A DNA stretch of 64,000 bases from Mycobacteroides chelonae (GCF_016767715.1 NZ_CP050145.1:2418001-2482000), one strand, 5' to 3'. Shown: positions 1 through 11,124, numbered from the stretch's first letter. Translations and numbers: made by a program. Notes: generated by a model from the sequence alone, not told the origin.

Positions 1-223
1 GGTTGATGCCACCGAACGCGCCCGGAACATGATCGGCCACAAGTTCATTGACAAGCCCGTGGGTGGCGGCGGGAATCCGGCGCACGAATGCCTCGACCTC
101 GCGTAGGACGGCGAGACGGTCACCCTGCGTAAGGGTCTGCGGATCCAGTTCCGACAATGCGCCGAGGGCGCCGGCCAGCTCCGCAAGGACCTGGCTTGCC
201 TCCGCATCCACTATCGAACGCAT
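1..223 (-). CDS. DUF222 / HNH endonuclease-type protein (13E12 family), 5' part only
   Basis: Translating the minus strand from the ATG at 223 gives a continuous frame to the window edge. It begins MRSIVDAEASQVLAELAG and continues through an acidic/hydrophobic helical stretch (QGDRLAVLREVEAFVRRIP, then HGLVNEL). This looks like the N-terminus of the DUF222 domain of the mycobacterial 13E12 repeat family, whose full-length members end in an HNH nuclease motif; that motif would lie outside this window. A TATAAT hexamer stands 6 nt before the ATG, so the mRNA is probably leaderless and the start is well supported. These genes are multicopy in mycobacteria and their function is not settled. About 74 codons are visible. 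Family assignment rests on recollection of the domain, not on a search. Confidence 0.6.
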   Translation of the reverse strand, partial: MRSIVDAEASQVLAELAGALGALSELDPQTLTQGDRLAVLREVEAFVRRIPAATHGLVNELVADHVPGAFGGIN

Positions 224-229
224 GTTCGA

Positions 230-235
230 ATTATA
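230..235 (-). promoter_or_regulatory. -10 box (TATAAT) of a leaderless promoter
   Basis: A perfect TATAAT lies on the minus strand with 6 nt between its last T and the ATG at 223. That is the spacing of mycobacterial leaderless transcripts, in which transcription starts at the first base of the start codon. No convincing -35 element was seen. Confidence 0.6.
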
Positions 236-384
236 GGACGCCACTCCGACAACTACCGACAAATGTTGCGAATGATTTTGTTGTGACACAAGTGATTTCA
301 GGAATCCGGGTTCGTTGACCGGAATCCGAGTTCAGGATCTCGCCACACCTACGGTAGGCTTCCGTCTGCTGCTCATCGCGGCGG

Positions 385-458
<74 letters not shown>

Positions 459-464
459 CAACAC

Positions 465-492
465 AAAAACCACCTGTTTACAGGTGGTTTTT
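465..492. terminator. Bidirectional hairpin terminator between tRNA-Pro and the epimerase gene
   Basis: A perfect 12-bp inverted repeat, AAAAACCACCTG - TTTA - CAGGTGGTTTTT, has an A-tract on one side and a T-tract on the other. It can therefore end transcription of the tRNA (+) and of the convergent epimerase gene (-), whose stop codon lies 2 nt beyond it. Confidence 0.9.
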
Positions 493-493
493 G

Positions 494-1462
494 TCATCCC
501 AGGAGCCCTTGGCTCTGTAACCAGGTTTGGGTCGCTTGCATGCCGGATTCGAGAGTGAACTGGGGCCTGAACCCCAGAACGCTCTGTGCTTTGGCAATCG
601 AGTAGGTTCCGGTCCTGGTGAGGTATCGCACGGAGGCGGCATTGGCTTCAGTTGTTCTGCCCGACAGCGCGAGGATGGACGTCTTCGCTCTGGCCAAGCC
701 AATCGCGGCGGTGGTGGGTAGCACCAAGGGGCCGCGCTTACCGAGCATGCGGTAGTAGTGGCCGAAGAACTGTGCGCAGGAGACCCCAACCCCTCCGGAG
801 ATGGTGAAGATCTGGCCGCGTGCCGCGTCGCAGGTAGCCACGCTCGTGATGCCGTCAATGACGTCATCGATGTAGATCGGCGAAAAGATCCCCTTGCCCA
901 TCGCCGGCAACACGAATTGGTTACCGCGGATCATCTCGAGGGGCAGCAGTGTCCACGGCCGGGATCCGGGCCCGTAGATATCACCTGGGCGTACGATCCG
1001 CGCATCGATCCGGTGGGCCGCGTGAGCCTGCAGTACCACTTGTTCGCTTGCGATCTTGGTGTCAACGTAGGTGTTCCCGTCGGTTCGGACAGGATGATCT
1101 TCGGTGACCATATCGGGGAAGTCGATATCCGAGAACGCGCGAACCGACGATAGGTGTACGAACACCGCCGCTGGTGACGTGGCGTCGATAACCTTTTTCG
1201 TGCCAAGCACATTGATGCGCCAGGCCGCGTCGGCTGCCGCGGTGTTCGACACTATTGCTGCGGTGTGGAAGATCGCATCCGCGGCCGCAGCGTCTGCCAG
1301 CCACGGACCCTCAACGTTGATATCTCCGGCGCGGACGTCGTGTGTGGAGTCCGCCGCCAGATCGACGCCGCGGGTCTCCCAGCCCGAGGCGCGAAGCTGC
1401 CGCGAGAGTGCGCGGCCCACGAATCCGTTTGCGCCGGTGATGAACGCGCGTCGAATCGTCAC
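494..1462 (-). CDS. NAD(P)-dependent epimerase/dehydratase (extended SDR; 3-beta-HSD-like)
   Basis: The 322-aa protein opens with a Rossmann nucleotide-binding motif, ITGANGFVGRAL, close to the N-terminus. It has the extended-SDR catalytic Tyr/Lys pair as YVDTK (about residues 132-136), preceded by the serine stretch HLSSVRAF and followed by IVRPGDIYGPGS. This places it in the sugar-epimerase / 3-beta-hydroxysteroid-dehydrogenase superfamily; the substrate cannot be read from sequence. The start is GTG at 1462; no well-spaced Shine-Dalgarno was found, so a nearby alternative start is possible. It lies downstream of amt-glnB in the position where M. tuberculosis carries glnD, but has no evident nitrogen role. 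It ends against the tRNA-Pro terminator. Confidence 0.8.
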   Translation of the reverse strand: MTIRRAFITGANGFVGRALSRQLRASGWETRGVDLAADSTHDVRAGDINVEGPWLADAAAADAIFHTAAIVSNTAAADAAWRINVLGTKKVIDATSPAAVFVHLSSVRAFSDIDFPDMVTEDHPVRTDGNTYVDTKIASEQVVLQAHAAHRIDARIVRPGDIYGPGSRPWTLLPLEMIRGNQFVLPAMGKGIFSPIYIDDVIDGITSVATCDAARGQIFTISGGVGVSCAQFFGHYYRMLGKRGPLVLPTTAAIGLARAKTSILALSGRTTEANAASVRYLTRTGTYSIAKAQSVLGFRPQFTLESGMQATQTWLQSQGLLG

Positions 1463-1519
1463 CTTCCATCAGTATCAAACAGCGGTACTGGGGGCAAATA
1501 GGTTGCGCAACTTGCCCGG

Positions 1520-3288
<1,769 letters not shown>

Positions 3289-3494
3289 TCCTCTCGGGGA
3301 TCTTGGAACATGCACGGCGGAAGGGCCGCGGCCAGAACAATGCGCAGCAGATATGTCGAACGCGGCTCCTGCGTGTTGCATCTCTGTGAAGTGCTCAGCG
3401 CGAGTCGAACTCCATGCAGCAAGTTAGGGGGAGTTCCACAGCTACGCATTCTGCTGTTGATGTGTGCGAAACATCCCGGCTATCGGTCGTCCCT

Positions 3495-3508
3495 AACGTA
3501 GCCACGTT
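3495..3508. promoter_or_regulatory. Inverted repeat AACGT-N4-ACGTT in the amt / glnN divergent intergenic region
   Basis: The 268-bp region 3289-3556 lies between two divergent nitrogen genes. It contains a perfect 5-bp inverted repeat, AACGT-AGCC-ACGTT, 49 nt before the glutamine synthetase start. It may be an operator for a nitrogen regulator, but it does not match the GlnR consensus well. Nothing else clear was seen here apart from a GTTGATGTGTGCGAAAC stretch (about 3456-3472) that has only a loose resemblance to a GlnR half-site pair. Confidence 0.25.
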
Positions 3509-3556
3509 GGTCGCTCGCAAATCAGGTGCGGGCACGTCACGGCGATAGGAAGTCAA

Positions 3557-5731
3557 TTGAGCGGAAATGCTGTTCGGCTGCAGGCGATCAACAACGTCGA
3601 GGCCTACGTGCCGCCGGCAATCAGCTTCGTGGTCGGTGAAGAGCCGGGTGAAGTGTTCGGCGCGAACGTCTTTAGCAAGGCTGTCATGCAACAGCGGCTT
3701 CCCAAGTCGGTCTACAAGTCCGTGACCGCCACCATCGAGCAGGGCGCCAAGCTGGACCCGGCCGTGGCCGATGCCGTTGCCTCGGCGATGAAGGACTGGG
3801 CACTTGAGAAGGGTGCGACACACTACGCGCACGTCTTCTACCCATTGACTGGTCTGACCGCCGAAAAGCATGACAGTTTCCTTGAACCAATCAGTGACGG
3901 TGCGACTCTGGCCGAGTTCGCAGGCAAGACCCTGATCCAGGGCGAGCCGGACGCGTCCAGCTTCCCCAGCGGCGGCCTGCGAAACACTTTTGAGGCCCGG
4001 GGGTACACAGGCTGGGATGTCACCAGCCCCGCGTACATCCTCGAAAACCCCAACGGCAACACGCTGTGCATCCCGACTGTGTTCGTGTCGATGACCGGTG
4101 AGGCTCTGGACCACAAGACCCCGCTGCTGCGCAGCCAGCAGGCGATGGGGGAGCACGCCGAGCGTATTCTTAAACTGTTTGGCCACAGCAACTTTGATCA
4201 CATTGTGTCGTTCTGCGGTCCCGAGCAGGAGTACTTTCTGGTGGACCGTCACTTCTTCTTGGCTCGCCCGGATCTGATCAACGCGGGTCGTACTCTGTTT
4301 GGCGCCAAGCCGCCGAAGGGTCAGGAGTTCGACGACCACTACTTCGGCGCGGTGCCCGAGCGTGTTCTCGGATTTATGATGGATACCGAGCGTGAGCTGT
4401 TCAAGCTCGGCATCCCGGCCAAGACACGGCATAACGAGGTTGCGCCTGGGCAGTTCGAAATCGCTCCGATGTTCGAGCGGGCCAACATTGCCTCGGACCA
4501 TCAGCAGTTGCTCATGACGACGTTCAAGACGATCGCCAAGAAGCACGGCATGGAGTGCCTGTTCCACGAGAAGCCCTTCGCCGGTGTCAACGGTTCCGGC
4601 AAGCACGTCAACTTCTCGTTGGGGAACTCGCAGTTTGGCAGCCTGCTGGTGCCGGGCGACACACCACATGAGAACGCGCAGTTCCTGGTCTTCTGCGCCG
4701 CGGTAATCCGTGCTGTGCACAAATTCGGTGGGCTGCTCCGGGTTTCAGTGGCATCGGCGACCAACGATCACCGTCTCGGCGCGAACGAGGCTCCGCCGGC
4801 CATTATCTCGATTTTCCTCGGCGATCAGCTGGCCGATGTGTTCGAGCAGATTGCCAAGGGTGCGGCGACGTCGTCAAAAGGCAAGGGCAGCATGATTATC
4901 GGCGTCGATACATTGCCGGTCTTGCCTACCGATCCGGGCGACCGCAACCGCACCAGCCCCTTCGCGTTCACCGGGAACCGTTTCGAATTCCGCGCCCCCG
5001 GCTCGATGCAGACAGTTGCCGCACCGATGGTCACGATCAACACGATCATGGCGGAATCGCTGGATTACATTGCCACCGTATTGGAAAAGGAAGTTGCCGA
5101 CGGCACCGACTTCGACGAGGCCGTTCAGCAGCTTCTCACCGACATCATCACCGAACACGGCGACGTGGTGTTCAACGGGGATGGCTACTCGGAGGAATGG
5201 CAAACCGAGGCGGCCGTTCGGGGCCTGCCGAATCTCAAGACCACCTTGGACGCGCTCCCGGAGCTGATCAAGCCCGAAGCCCTGGAGTTGTTCGACAAGT
5301 ACAAGGTCTTCAACGACCGGGAGATGCACAGCCGCTACGAGATCGGTCTTGAGCAGTACGCGCTGACGATTCACGTCGAGGCGAAGCTGTCCCTCGAGCT
5401 GGCCTCGACAGTCGTGCTACCCGCGGCACTGCGCTACCAGACTGAGATCGCGCAGAACGTCGCCGCACTGAAGGCCGCCGGGATGTCGCCCAGCACCACC
5501 TTGCTGGAGGATGTATCGGGCCCCATCGCCGACCTCGTCGCGGCCCTCGCCGACCTGAAGAAGGGAATCGAGAGCGACTCCGCCGTCAGCGCGCTGGAGG
5601 AAGCGGAGCACGCCAAGAGCCTGCTGCCCGCGATGGATGCGGTGCGAGCCGCCGCCGACATGCTCGAGGGGATAGTGGCCGATGACCTGTGGCCGCTGCC
5701 GACCTACCAGGAGATGCTTTACATCCTGTAA
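3557..5731 (+). CDS. glnN: Type III glutamine synthetase (GlnN)
   Basis: A 724-aa glutamine synthetase of the long type III class (family about 700-730 aa, against about 470 for GlnA1). It condenses glutamate and ammonia using ATP. Visible motifs are the metal-site segment [12 protein letters not shown] (about residue 220), [17 protein letters not shown] (about 293-309), the [14 protein letters not shown] nucleotide/metal segment (about 341-354) and FEFRAPGS. Type III enzymes carry an N-terminal extension ([18 protein letters not shown]) and a C-terminal domain ending near TYQEMLYIL, both present. The start is TTG 3557, with AGGAAG 5 nt upstream. It is divergent from amt-glnB, so ammonium uptake and assimilation are neighbours. 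Mycobacterial core genomes rely on GlnA1; this is an additional enzyme found in some rapid growers. Confidence 0.93.
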   Translation: MSGNAVRLQAINNVEAYVPPAISFVVGEEPGEVFGANVFSKAVMQQRLPKSVYKSVTATIEQGAKLDPAVADAVASAMKDWALEKGATHYAHVFYPLTGLTAEKHDSFLEPISDGATLAEFAGKTLIQGEPDASSFPSGGLRNTFEARGYTGWDVTSPAYILENPNGNTLCIPTVFVSMTGEALDHKTPLLRSQQAMGEHAERILKLFGHSNFDHIVSFCGPEQEYFLVDRHFFLARPDLINAGRTLFGAKPPKGQEFDDHYFGAVPERVLGFMMDTERELFKLGIPAKTRHNEVAPGQFEIAPMFERANIASDHQQLLMTTFKTIAKKHGMECLFHEKPFAGVNGSGKHVNFSLGNSQFGSLLVPGDTPHENAQFLVFCAAVIRAVHKFGGLLRVSVASATNDHRLGANEAPPAIISIFLGDQLADVFEQIAKGAATSSKGKGSMIIGVDTLPVLPTDPGDRNRTSPFAFTGNRFEFRAPGSMQTVAAPMVTINTIMAESLDYIATVLEKEVADGTDFDEAVQQLLTDIITEHGDVVFNGDGYSEEWQTEAAVRGLPNLKTTLDALPELIKPEALELFDKYKVFNDREMHSRYEIGLEQYALTIHVEAKLSLELASTVVLPAALRYQTEIAQNVAALKAAGMSPSTTLLEDVSGPIADLVAALADLKKGIESDSAVSALEEAEHAKSLLPAMDAVRAAADMLEGIVADDLWPLPTYQEMLYIL

Positions 5732-5873
5732 GTCGAGGAGCCAGCCGGCGGTGAATGTACCGCGATGCCGTGCTCATTCATTGTGCCCAAAGGGTTTAGT
5801 CGCTATCGATGAAAGGCGCCCGCCGAGTTGTGGGCTGAATACGGGCACGCACCCTATGCGTTCTGACCAATCT

Positions 5874-5909
5874 TGATCAGAGCAGGCCCTTGCTCTGTCA
5901 CACTGATCA
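5874..5909. repeat. Nested hairpin in the glnN-cyclase intergenic region
   Basis: CAGAGCA-GGCCCT-TGCTCTG (5878-5897) forms a 7-bp stem, nested within outer arms TGATCAG (5874-5880) and CTGATCA (5903-5909). It sits 143 bp after glnN and just before the cyclase. It may be a terminator for glnN (no T-tract) or a leader structure. The rest of 5732-5943 shows nothing recognisable. Confidence 0.4.
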
Positions 5910-5943
5910 GTCGTCTAGCTGGGCCGTCGAAGGGACGCCGAGG

Positions 5944-8127
5944 GTGCGAGTTACGCGTGAGGCCCAGGGGGCGACACCGGACGCCGGTGGAGTCAAGAGG
6001 TTCAGGCTGCTGCGTTTCCGGCCGTTGTCCAGAGTCAGCATTCAATCCAAACTGATCGCGATGATGGTGGTGTGCACCATTGTGGGGGCCGCGGTGGTCG
6101 GCATCATCGCTTTTCAGGTCGGCCGCAACGGACTGCGCACGGCGGTGTTCACCCGGCTGACGGAGGTGCGGGAGTCGCAATCGCGCGCGCTCGCGGGGCA
6201 GCTTTCGGATCTGAAGAATTCACTGGTCATCTATTCTCACGGGACGACCGTCTCGGGCGCACTCGATGCGTTCACCAGTGGCTTTGATCAGCTGTCCAAC
6301 GCGACCGTCGATCCGGCGCAGTGGCAATCGGTCGTCAACTACTACAACAGCAACTTCCTCAAGCAGACCGAACAGAACAGCGGGGTCAAACTCGACGCGG
6401 CAGCGGTGCTGCCCACGTCCAACGCCCAGCGCTATCTGCAGGCCATCTACACGGCTCAGCGGAAATCCGATGATGTGGCGATCGGTCTCAACGACGCCCA
6501 TGACGGCAGCGCCTGGTCGGCGGCGAACGCCCGCTATCAGGAGTACTTCCGCGAAATCGCCAACCGTTTCCAGTTTCAGGATGCGCTGCTGCTCGATACT
6601 CGCGGAAACATCGTCTATACCGCGTTCAAAGATGTCGACTTGGGTACCAACATACTGACGGGCCCGTACAGCGGATCGAAACTACATGACGCGTATCAGA
6701 GAGCGCTGACGTCCAACGATTCAGACTTTGTGCTGTTCACCGACTTCGAGATCTATCAGCCGGCGGAGAATGAGCCCACCGCCTGGATCGTGGCACCGGT
6801 CATCCCCAACGACAGGGCAACCGGTGTGCTGGCCTTGCAGTTCCCGGTGTCGAAGATCAACAGCCTGATGACCTTCGATAAAGGCTGGCAGGCAGCCGGT
6901 ATCGGCAAAACCGGTGAGTCTTACCTGGCCGGCCCGGACGGTCTGATGCGTTCGGATTCACGTCTGTTCCTGGAAGATCCGCAGCGCTACAAGCGCGATG
7001 TCGTCGCGGCGGGAACTCCCACCGATGTGGTAGACAGGGCCATCCGGCTCGGTGGAACCACACTGGTGCAGCCGGTGGACTCCGATGCCACCCAAGCGGC
7101 ACAACGTGGCCAATCGGGCACCCTGATCGCCACCAATTACCTTGGGCAGGAGACGTTACAGGCGTACGCACCGCTGGTGCTGCCGGACTCCGATGTGCAC
7201 TGGTCGGTGATCGCGACGGTCGACACCGCGGAGGCATTCGAACACGAGGTGTCGTTCACCAAGACCATTGTGGTGTCGACCACCGGCATCATCTTCGCCG
7301 TCTGCCTGGCCGCCGCATTCTTCGCGCAGCTCTTCGTCCGCCCCATCAGGCGGCTGGAAGAAGGGGCCCGGAGAATCAGTGCCGGCGACTACACCGTTGC
7401 CATCCCGATCGAAACGCGTGATGAAATCGCGGATCTGACAAAAGCATTCAACGAAATGAGTAGAAGTCTGACCATCAAGGAGGACCTGCTCACCGAACAG
7501 CGCCAGGAAAACGACCGCTTGCTGCGATCGTTGATGCCCGAACCCTTCGCCGAACGGTACCGGCAAGGCGAAGAGCTCATTGCCACCGAACGTCATGACG
7601 TGTCGGTCATCTTCGCCGACATCGTCGGCCTGGATCGGCTCCAGGCCGAGCTGGCCTCCGAGGATTCACTGGCGCTCGTCAACGATCTGGTTCGCCAACT
7701 CGATGCGGCGTCCGATGATCTCGGAATCGAGCGGGTACGAACGGCACACAACGGTTACCTCGGAAGTTGCGGTCTCAACACTCCGCGGCTGGACAATGTG
7801 CGCAGGATCATCGACTTCGCCCTCGCATGCCAGGGAATCATCGGGCGATTCAATAGCGAAACCGGGCATGAACTGAGCCTGAGGGCAGGCGTCGACACCG
7901 GCACAGTCAGCAGTGGGCTTGTCGGACGTCCCACGATGGTCTACGAAATGTGGGGAGCGGCAGTCAATCTCGCGCACCAGGTGAAGAGTGGTTCGCCGCA
8001 GCAGGGTATTTACGTCACCTCGCGCGTGCACGATGCCCTTCGCGAAACCTTCGAGTTCACATCGGCCGGAGCCGTTACGGTCGACGGGGAAGAACAACCG
8101 ATCTGGCGGCTGTCGGAGAATCAGTGA
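5944..8127 (+). CDS. Membrane adenylyl/guanylyl cyclase-like protein (extracytoplasmic sensor - HAMP - class III cyclase), catalytic residues degenerate
   Basis: A protein of about 727 aa resembling Rv2435c. It has TM1 (about 36-58), a large extracytoplasmic sensing region of roughly 380 residues, TM2 (about 442-464), a HAMP linker (FVRPIRRLEEGARRISAGDY) and a C-terminal class III cyclase domain. The first metal aspartate is present (FADIVGLDRL, D559). Other active-site positions differ from the canonical pattern: the KTIGD segment reads RTAHN (R599, N603), the substrate-specifying Asp in YDVWGDTVN is Ala672, and the transition-state Arg four residues after N675 is Gln679. Activity is therefore doubtful and it may act as a receptor. 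I chose GTG 5944 (GAAGGGA 8 nt upstream); TTG 5890 lies in a hairpin loop. Its stop overlaps the next gene's start by 1 bp. Confidence 0.85.
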   Translation: MRVTREAQGATPDAGGVKRFRLLRFRPLSRVSIQSKLIAMMVVCTIVGAAVVGIIAFQVGRNGLRTAVFTRLTEVRESQSRALAGQLSDLKNSLVIYSHGTTVSGALDAFTSGFDQLSNATVDPAQWQSVVNYYNSNFLKQTEQNSGVKLDAAAVLPTSNAQRYLQAIYTAQRKSDDVAIGLNDAHDGSAWSAANARYQEYFREIANRFQFQDALLLDTRGNIVYTAFKDVDLGTNILTGPYSGSKLHDAYQRALTSNDSDFVLFTDFEIYQPAENEPTAWIVAPVIPNDRATGVLALQFPVSKINSLMTFDKGWQAAGIGKTGESYLAGPDGLMRSDSRLFLEDPQRYKRDVVAAGTPTDVVDRAIRLGGTTLVQPVDSDATQAAQRGQSGTLIATNYLGQETLQAYAPLVLPDSDVHWSVIATVDTAEAFEHEVSFTKTIVVSTTGIIFAVCLAAAFFAQLFVRPIRRLEEGARRISAGDYTVAIPIETRDEIADLTKAFNEMSRSLTIKEDLLTEQRQENDRLLRSLMPEPFAERYRQGEELIATERHDVSVIFADIVGLDRLQAELASEDSLALVNDLVRQLDAASDDLGIERVRTAHNGYLGSCGLNTPRLDNVRRIIDFALACQGIIGRFNSETGHELSLRAGVDTGTVSSGLVGRPTMVYEMWGAAVNLAHQVKSGSPQQGIYVTSRVHDALRETFEFTSAGAVTVDGEEQPIWRLSENQ

Positions 8128-9548
8128 TGACCGACATCCTCACGTCTCCCTGGTTCTTCTGGTCTGTTGGCATCGCCTTCGGGCTGCCCCTGGGGTTGAT
8201 CGCGCTGACCGAGTGGCAACAGGCGTTGCGCCGCAAGCACAGCGTCTTGGTGCGGCCGGTCAGCGTGCTGCGCAACTATCTGCTGCCGCTCGGTGCACTC
8301 CTACTGCTGCTGATCGAGGCGAAACGGATTCCGCCCGAGGCAACGTCGGTGCGACTCGTGGGCACCCTTTTCGCCTTCGTGGTGTTGGTGCTGGTGCTCT
8401 CGGGCGTGAGCGCCACGCTCTTCCACGGTGCTCCCGAGGGGACATGGCGCAAACGGGTGCCGGCCATCTTCGTCGACGTCGCACGGTTCGTCGTGATCGT
8501 GGTCGGCCTCGCGATGATCTTTTCCTACATCTGGGGCGCAAATGTGCGGGGGCTGTTCACCGCACTCGGCGTGACATCGATCGTGATGGGACTGGCGCTG
8601 CAGCAGTCCGTCGGCCAGATCGTCTCCGGGCTGTTGATGCTCTTCGAGCAGCCGTTTCGGATAGGGGACTGGCTCGATACCCCGACCGCGCATGGCCACG
8701 TCGTCGAAGTCAATTGGCGTGCGGTGCATCTGCAGACTGACACCGGGCTGCAGATCACCCCGAACTCCGTGCTGGCCACCTCGTCGTTTACCAATGTGAG
8801 CCGCCCTGTCGGCAAGCACAAGATCGCGATCATCAGCGTGTTCTCTGTCGAAGACCCCCCAGATCGAGTGTGCGCCATGTTGCTGCGGGTAGCGGCCGAG
8901 CTGCCACAGCTCCGCCTGGATGCACCGCCATTGTCAATCCCATTGGGCGGCATGGAATATCGCACCACTATCCCACTGCTGTCCTTTGACGATGATGGCG
9001 AGGCGAAGGCGACCTTCCTGCGCTGGATCTGGTATGCCGCTCGCCGGGAAGGGCTTCACCTCGATCACGCCGCCGAGACGTTCTCCACACCGGAACGCGT
9101 CGCAGACGCGATACAGACTGTGGTCGCACCAACATTGCGGATAGGGCTGGACGACCAGCAGGCGCTGATCTCGCATTCGACAGTCCAGCGTTACGGGTCC
9201 GACGAAAAAATTCAGGGCTCAGGCGAGGTGCCGAACCACATGCTGTTCATCGTCGCGGGCCGCGTACGTCTCACCGCGGTCGGTGCGGATGGCGCGGAGA
9301 TATCGGTGGGTACTCTCGACGAAGGTTCCTTTCTTGGGCAGAGCACGCTCACTCGTCAGCCGGTGATCGGTTGCGCGTATGCCGTTGGCGAAGTCACTGT
9401 CGTGCAGATCGAACGCGAGCAGGTCGAGACGCTGGTGCACCGGAACCCCTTGCTCATGCAGGAGTTTGGCCGCACGATCGAAGAACGAAGGGCTAATGTC
9501 CGCCGGGCAATCACCAGCGATGCCCTCGCAGAGAGCCGGAGCGGTTGA
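8127..9548 (+). CDS. MscS-type small-conductance mechanosensitive channel with C-terminal cyclic-nucleotide-binding domain
   Basis: 473 aa, resembling Rv2434c (about 481 aa). The N-terminal part holds about four hydrophobic helices. The MscS core follows: the pore helix region (VTSIVMGLALQQSVGQIVSG), FEQPFRIGDWL, and the beta domain (HVVEVNWRAVHLQTDTGLQI, then PNSVLATSSFTNVSRP). The last 150 residues form a cNMP-binding fold (MLFIVAGRVRLTAVG, and GTLDEGSFLGQSTL as the phosphate-binding cassette). The start ATG overlaps the stop of the upstream cyclase-like gene (TGATG), so the two are translationally coupled. A simple model is a channel gated or tuned by a cyclic nucleotide, but the partner cyclase lacks key residues, so the ligand source is open. 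Confidence 0.9.
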   Translation: MTDILTSPWFFWSVGIAFGLPLGLIALTEWQQALRRKHSVLVRPVSVLRNYLLPLGALLLLLIEAKRIPPEATSVRLVGTLFAFVVLVLVLSGVSATLFHGAPEGTWRKRVPAIFVDVARFVVIVVGLAMIFSYIWGANVRGLFTALGVTSIVMGLALQQSVGQIVSGLLMLFEQPFRIGDWLDTPTAHGHVVEVNWRAVHLQTDTGLQITPNSVLATSSFTNVSRPVGKHKIAIISVFSVEDPPDRVCAMLLRVAAELPQLRLDAPPLSIPLGGMEYRTTIPLLSFDDDGEAKATFLRWIWYAARREGLHLDHAAETFSTPERVADAIQTVVAPTLRIGLDDQQALISHSTVQRYGSDEKIQGSGEVPNHMLFIVAGRVRLTAVGADGAEISVGTLDEGSFLGQSTLTRQPVIGCAYAVGEVTVVQIEREQVETLVHRNPLLMQEFGRTIEERRANVRRAITSDALAESRSG

Positions 9549-9777
9549 AACCCATCGGCCCCGGTGTGACCAGCAGTTGCTTGCATTGACGGCCTGTATA
9601 CGGTCGGCGCATAGCCGCGAATATGTCATCTTGCCACCTACATGCTGCGTAATGATCGTCACATGTTTGCTACTGATGCGACGGTCGCATCGATTGGTGC
9701 GGATTCGGGGTTTCTGACACACGGACACTCCGACAGTTCACACTTCCGGCCCCGTCCATGAGACCGTATCTCTCACT

Positions 9778-10353
9778 ATGGATAGCGAGGCGAGTGGCCA
9801 CCAATACCTCTCGTATGAGGAATTCGGCAGGGCGTTCTTCGAGATAGCCGTCAGCGAGGCCCGCGTACGGGCGGCGGTCGCGTCGATCGCCGGCGAACCG
9901 TTCGAGGTCGGCCCCATGGCTCAAGGGCCCGGAAAGATCGCCAAGGTCACTGCGAAGGTCCAGATCCTGGACCCGATAGTCACCCGGAACGCCGGCGAGA
10001 CCATCACCTTCGACATTCAGGTGCCGTTGGCCATCGATCTGTTGATCGACCTGAAGCTCGACAAGAGCCGATTCAACGTCGCGGGCAACATCAACCTGAA
10101 GGCGACCGCCCGCGCCGCCGCGCCGCTGCAGCTGATCATCGACGTCGCACCGCCCGGCCCGTCAGACATCACCGTCGACGTGTCCTCAAACACCATTCGC
10201 GGCGAGCTGTTGCGCATCCTGGCGGGCGTCGATCAGCTGATCAGCCGGTTCATCGCCAAATATGTCGCCGACGAGGTCGATAACCCCAAGGCCATGGCGG
10301 CACGCACCATCGACGTCGCGCACCGGCTCGATTCGGCCTGGACGGGCGTTTGA
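9778..10353 (+). CDS. Conserved hypothetical mycobacterial protein
   Basis: 191 aa, not assigned to a named family. No signal peptide or membrane segment is evident. The middle is rich in alternating hydrophobic beta-strand patterns (ITFDIQVPLAIDLLIDLKLD, FNVAGNINLKATARA, LQLIIDVAPPGPSDITVDV), compatible with a lipid-binding or beta-sandwich fold. The end is helical (GELLRILAGVDQLISRFI). Its stop overlaps the TTG start of the APH(3'')-like gene, so the two are probably one transcription unit. The 229 bp upstream (9549-9777) contain no gene or clear promoter. Function is unknown. Confidence 0.75.
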   Translation: MDSEASGHQYLSYEEFGRAFFEIAVSEARVRAAVASIAGEPFEVGPMAQGPGKIAKVTAKVQILDPIVTRNAGETITFDIQVPLAIDLLIDLKLDKSRFNVAGNINLKATARAAAPLQLIIDVAPPGPSDITVDVSSNTIRGELLRILAGVDQLISRFIAKYVADEVDNPKAMAARTIDVAHRLDSAWTGV

Positions 10354-11114
10354 TCGACCTCTCGGCCTGGGAACCTGTCACAACAGGGGAGTCTGGCGCC
10401 TTGGTCTACCGGTCGGCCGACCGCACGCGCTACGCGAAAGCGGGCGGTGCCGACCTGGAGGCGGAGCGAGATCGCATCGACTGGCTTAGCGCTCGGGATG
10501 TCCCGGGCCCGAAGGTCCTTGAATGGACACCGGGGCCCAGCGGCCCCGTGTTGATCACCTCAGCCGTTCGCGGCACGCCCGCCGATCAGCTGGACGCGGA
10601 CGATCTGGACAGGGCGTGGCCCGCCATCGCCGAGGCAGTGCGCCGACTGCACGCACTGCCGACGGCACAGTGCCCTTTCACGCGGAATCTGGATGCGATG
10701 ATGGCGCTGGCGCGTGACGTGGTGGCCCGCGATGCCGTCAATCCGGACTTCCTGCCCGATGAGGACCGTGATGTTCCTGCCGCGGAGCTCCTGGCGCGTA
10801 TCGCGGCCGACGTACCGGCGCGCCTCGCCCAGGAAACCGGCGACCTGGCCGTATGCCACGGCGACTTGTGTCTGCCGAATATCCTCGTCGCTCCGGACGG
10901 CTTTTCGGTCGCCGGACTCATCGACCTCGGCAGGCTCGGGCTGGCGGATCGGCATGCGGATCTCGCATTGCTCTTCGCCAATTCGCGGGATACCTGGCCA
11001 GAGGACACCCGGGCGGCAACCGCACGTGGGCGGTTCCTGGACGTGTACGGGACACGTGCGGACCCCGATCGGCTGAAGTTCTATCTGCAGCTCGATCCGT
11101 TGACCTGGGGTTAG
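10350..11114 (+). CDS. APH(3'')-like aminoglycoside phosphotransferase (streptomycin kinase type)
   Basis: 254 aa. From the glycine-rich start (TTGESGALVYRSADR) to the end (LDPLTWG) it follows the APH(3'')-Ib/StrA layout remarkably well: AERDRIDWL, QCPF, a long NPDFLPDEDRD block, the Brenner motif CHGDLCLPN (catalytic Asp) and IDLGRLGLADRHADLAL (metal-binding Asp). The family transfers phosphate from ATP to the 3''-OH of streptomycin. M. abscessus is known to carry a chromosomal gene of this class (MAB_2385), so intrinsic streptomycin resistance is the likely role. The start TTG 10350 overlaps the preceding stop (TTGA). Composition matches neighbouring genes and no mobile element adjoins, so it looks resident rather than recently acquired. 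Confidence 0.9.
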   Translation: MIDLSAWEPVTTGESGALVYRSADRTRYAKAGGADLEAERDRIDWLSARDVPGPKVLEWTPGPSGPVLITSAVRGTPADQLDADDLDRAWPAIAEAVRRLHALPTAQCPFTRNLDAMMALARDVVARDAVNPDFLPDEDRDVPAAELLARIAADVPARLAQETGDLAVCHGDLCLPNILVAPDGFSVAGLIDLGRLGLADRHADLALLFANSRDTWPEDTRAATARGRFLDVYGTRADPDRLKFYLQLDPLTWG

Positions 11115-11124
11115 TATTTAATTA

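Noticed and set aside
3456..3472. Possible GlnR box in the amt-glnN intergenic region
   Set aside because: Only GAAAC and a loose partner fit; spacing and the second half-site do not match the GTnAC-N6-GnAAC pattern, so it is not listed as a site.
5890..5943. Upstream TTG start for the cyclase-like gene
   Set aside because: The TTG begins at the last base of a hairpin loop, lacks a Shine-Dalgarno, and the added 18 residues have no domain; GTG 5944 has GAAGGGA at 8 nt.
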